Below, piece by piece: positions 59,231 to 64,000 of a stretch of DNA of 64,000 bases; position 1 is the first letter of the stretch; the number at the start of each line of letters is the position of its first letter. Source of the stretch: Emydura subglobosa (Eukaryota; Chordata; Testudines; Chelidae); assembly GCA_007922225.1 (NCBI GenBank), contig ML679970.1, positions 25,970,631 through 26,034,630 of the forward strand. The letters run 5' to 3'. Below the pieces are notes generated by a model. It had not been told where the DNA came from. It saw only the letters and a program-made list of their open reading frames with translations, and did no database searches. The position numbers were made by a program, and so were the translations under genes.

Positions 59231-60214
59231 TGCCCAGGCCAGTAGAGGGGAATGGGAGCAGGCGGCCCCCCCACTGAGGAAGCACACAGCTGCTTCCACA
59301 TCAAAACATTGCTGATTCCAGATTTTCTATTTTCTGCATAAAAGCTCTTTGCAGTCAGTTCCTGCTGGGCAGGGAGGGCCCCTAGCTGCAGGTATCGCTC
59401 TAGCACCTGCTGCTGCTCTGGGCCAGACAAAGCCACTGTGTTCCAGTCAGTCAACTGCTCCATGGAGGAATCAGGAGCATGACTTGGCTGTGCCTGAGTG
59501 TTCATGGGGATGGGCTCTCAGGGGCTACAGGTACTTGCCAGGCAGGAAAAGGCACAAGTCATTTCCAGTGAGCAACCCCCAGCCAGCATGCAGGGTTCTA
59601 CCCCACAGTGCTGGGGGGGGGTGCGGGGAGGGCAGGGAGAGAAAGGTTAGTTACCCCAAGACTTCCCCATCCCCCTAGCGGGGTGCAACAGCCCAGTACT
59701 GCTGCTACTGCAACAGTCTAGCCCTGGACTGGGATTTTGCTCTCCTCCCCCCTTCTGGCAGGTATGTACCTGCCCTGCTCTAAAACAGAGCCCAAAGCTG
59801 AGTCAAGGGGACACAATCTCTCCCGCAGCTCTGAGTCTTCCAAAATGGCAGAGGAGATCCCCCGTGCAAGAACCCTGCCATGCTCCATGGCAGCCCCAGG
59901 CAGGTGAACCCCAGGGAGCAAAAGTAGGGGGTGCACAGCCAGGACAGGGAGGGCATGGGGGTGGGGACTGTTCTCACCATGCAGTGCCTGCCCAACTGAC
60001 TGGGGGCCCCTTGGGGAGACAGCGACTTGCCCCGCCCAGCCAGAGGGCAGGGTAGTACCTATACCATACCAGTGCTGCCTGATCCTAGGGGAGGGGAGCT
60101 AGCACCCAGCCAAGCCCATGTACCCCTCCCCCTTTCTAGCTGCACACACCCCACCACGACTGCTCACAGTAAAAAGGTGCAGGCTGCAGGAGCCTCCCCG
60201 CAGAGGCACTCACC

Positions 60215-60220
60215 TTTATT
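60215..60220 (-). terminator. RAB1B: RAB1B poly(A) signal
   Basis: TTTATT on the plus strand reads AATAAA on the minus strand, about 1.4 kb past the RAB1B stop. It implies a long 3' UTR that includes the A-run at 60,241-60,262. Confidence 0.5.
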
Positions 60221-60240
60221 TTGGGATTTTTTTGTTCCAT

Positions 60241-60262
60241 TTTTTTTTTTTTTTTTTTTTTA
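60241..60262 (-). repeat. A-rich homopolymer in the RAB1B 3' UTR
   Basis: A run of about 22 T on the plus strand, A on the transcript, about 20 bp before the proposed poly(A) signal. Confidence 0.8.
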
Positions 60263-61644
60263 AAGTAATTTCACTGGTGGAAAATAGCCAATAAGTGAAC
60301 TACCCAGCTGGCTCCTCCCACCCCCTTAACCAGGGACAGGGCTGGGCCAGACAGGGGGGGCATGGCAAAGGGGGACAGGCTGAGGCCCTCAGATTCCCCT
60401 TCTTGCCAGGGCTGGTGATTGGTCATGATGGCAAGGGCTGATGCTGCAGAGGGGTGAGCTAAGCAGTAGAGGGCAGCACCCCTCACACACCCCACCCCCA
60501 CCGAAAGTGCAAGATCTTCCCTCCAGCCGGGAAAAAGAGCAGCCATCCTCCAGGGCTAATGCACTGAGCAGAGGTGCAGGGAGCTCCTGAGCCCTGGGGA
60601 AGGGGCTGTGCAAGCAGCCCATGGGCCTCTGTGGCCAGTTCTAAGGCCCCTGACTGTCCGTGCTACCCTGAATACATTCAGTGGGCCTGGCCGGAGGTGG
60701 CCTGGGGACAGCTACCTGCCCCCCTTGGCTGGGGAGCACCGTGAGACAGCCTCAGCAGGGCTGGGGAGGAAACCGAAGGCCTAGAGAGGACAAACAGAGG
60801 GCCGGAGGTGGGGGAGCAGCATCAGGCTCCGCTCAGCGTTCCTGGGTCAGCCCTGCATCACAGCCACTCTGACATGCCTGGGGAAAGTCTGCAGCAGGGT
60901 ATAAATATTGAACTAGAGCAAAGCAGGGAGAAGAGGACCCCAAGCTGCACAGAGGGGATTAAACAGAAGTCTGTGCACCACTGGGAGCAAGAGGAATGAT
61001 AAAAGACCTGGAGAAGCCATGACATATCCCCTCACGTGGAGGCAGAGGGCACAAATCAGTGGTGGGAAGCTTGTGCAGCTCAGAGAGGCCTATGCCCCTC
61101 CCTCCATTATTTCGCTAGTGACAAGCAACTGCCCCATAGAGACCAAGTACCAGGCAGCAGAACAAGCTTAACCACACAGGCGGCTTCCCAGGAAGATGTG
61201 GGGTTGGTGACAGGCTCACCTAACACGCCCACACCTGGAACTGTAGAGAAAGGGGCTGCAGGCAGGAGAGCAGAGGCTGGGGGTGGAGTGAGGGCAGCCC
61301 CATGCACCCAGCAGAAAGGGGAGAGGAGCAGCAGTGACCCCACAAGGAGGAGCCAGGAATCCTGCCAGGCTTCGGGCACCCAGGACCGAGGCAACACAGG
61401 CTGCATAGAGGGAAGTTCTCACAGATGGGAGAGGACCCTGGCAGGTCTGTCCCACCACACATCAACAAGGGTAAGTAATTAACACAGGCAGAGAACGCGA
61501 GCCCCCGCCCCACGGGAGACATCCCGTCCCGTCCCCCTGCACGGTATCATCCGGGAAAGCTGCCACGCCACAGGAGGAGGATGCTGGACAGCACTGGGTT
61601 GGACGGTCCCCTCCCCTCCCCACCCCATCCCACAGTCCCGGGCC

Positions 61645-63937
<2,293 letters not shown>

Positions 63938-64000
63938 CTGGAGGATGCAGAATGAGGGAGGTTACCAGGGCAGCTGGGGTCCATGCTCATAACAATGAGG

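Larger units (their letters stand above)
53021..60214. other. Intergenic region between CNIH2 and RAB1B, repeats only
   Basis: About 7 kb holding CA-rich runs (53,085; 53,515-53,640; 54,540-54,770), a CR1 3' fragment (53,640-54,440), family C repeats (54,880; 55,330-55,480), MIR remnants (about 55,890-56,220), family A repeats (57,070-57,320; 58,865) and a conserved dispersed element near 58,915-59,230. One minus-strand frame at about 59,270-59,505 looks mildly coding-like but is unassigned. Confidence 0.55.

Overview
The window reads as nuclear DNA from a sauropsid vertebrate, most likely a turtle. Four protein-coding genes have canonical GT-AG introns and near-complete agreement with known vertebrate proteins. 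The repeats are CR1 LINE fragments with the typical 3' end, MIR/CORE-SINE remnants, small inverted-repeat DNA elements and several GC-rich short interspersed families, a mixture I associate with chelonians. Nothing bacterial, viral or plasmid-like was seen. The species call is an inference; the gene calls come directly from the sequence.

Layout. Bases 1 to about 14,500 are AT-rich and gene-poor: old repeats, a decayed hammerhead-type ribozyme motif (755-890), several inverted-repeat elements, and one possible terminal exon with a poly(A) signal (5523-5742). Near 14.5-15 kb the base composition turns GC-rich and stays so. A possible unrecognised plus-strand gene end (two phase-compatible exons, then a poly(A) signal at 17,308) precedes TMEM151A (minus, 18,749-22,011, two coding exons, 458 aa). 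YIF1A (plus, 26,366-31,323, eight exons, 298 aa) is divergent from it. CNIH2 (minus, 37,037-51,296, six exons, 160 aa) is convergent with YIF1A. The 3' four coding exons of RAB1B (minus, 61,645-63,937, residues 30-201) run to the right edge; its first exons lie outside. A 1.45-kb G/T-rich minisatellite begins about 270 bp upstream of the CNIH2 start codon. A mosaic CR1 with a recognisable reverse-transcriptase FADD motif lies in CNIH2 intron 2.

The order and relative orientation of RAB1B, CNIH2, YIF1A and TMEM151A match what I recall for human 11q13.2, read in reverse. RAB1B and YIF1A act in ER-Golgi transport. CNIH2 belongs to the cornichon family of ER export receptors and is an AMPA-receptor auxiliary subunit. 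TMEM151A is a neuronal membrane protein. I see no operon-like coupling; each gene seems to have its own promoter, and three CpG-rich promoters (TMEM151A, YIF1A, CNIH2) lie in the window.

No clearly new multi-gene system was found. The best leads are three recurring GC-rich short repeat families, the degraded ribozyme-bearing retroelement tail, an AT-rich palindromic element present twice, a possible unannotated gene at 15.2-17.3 kb, and an upstream out-of-frame ATG in a strong context on TMEM151A.
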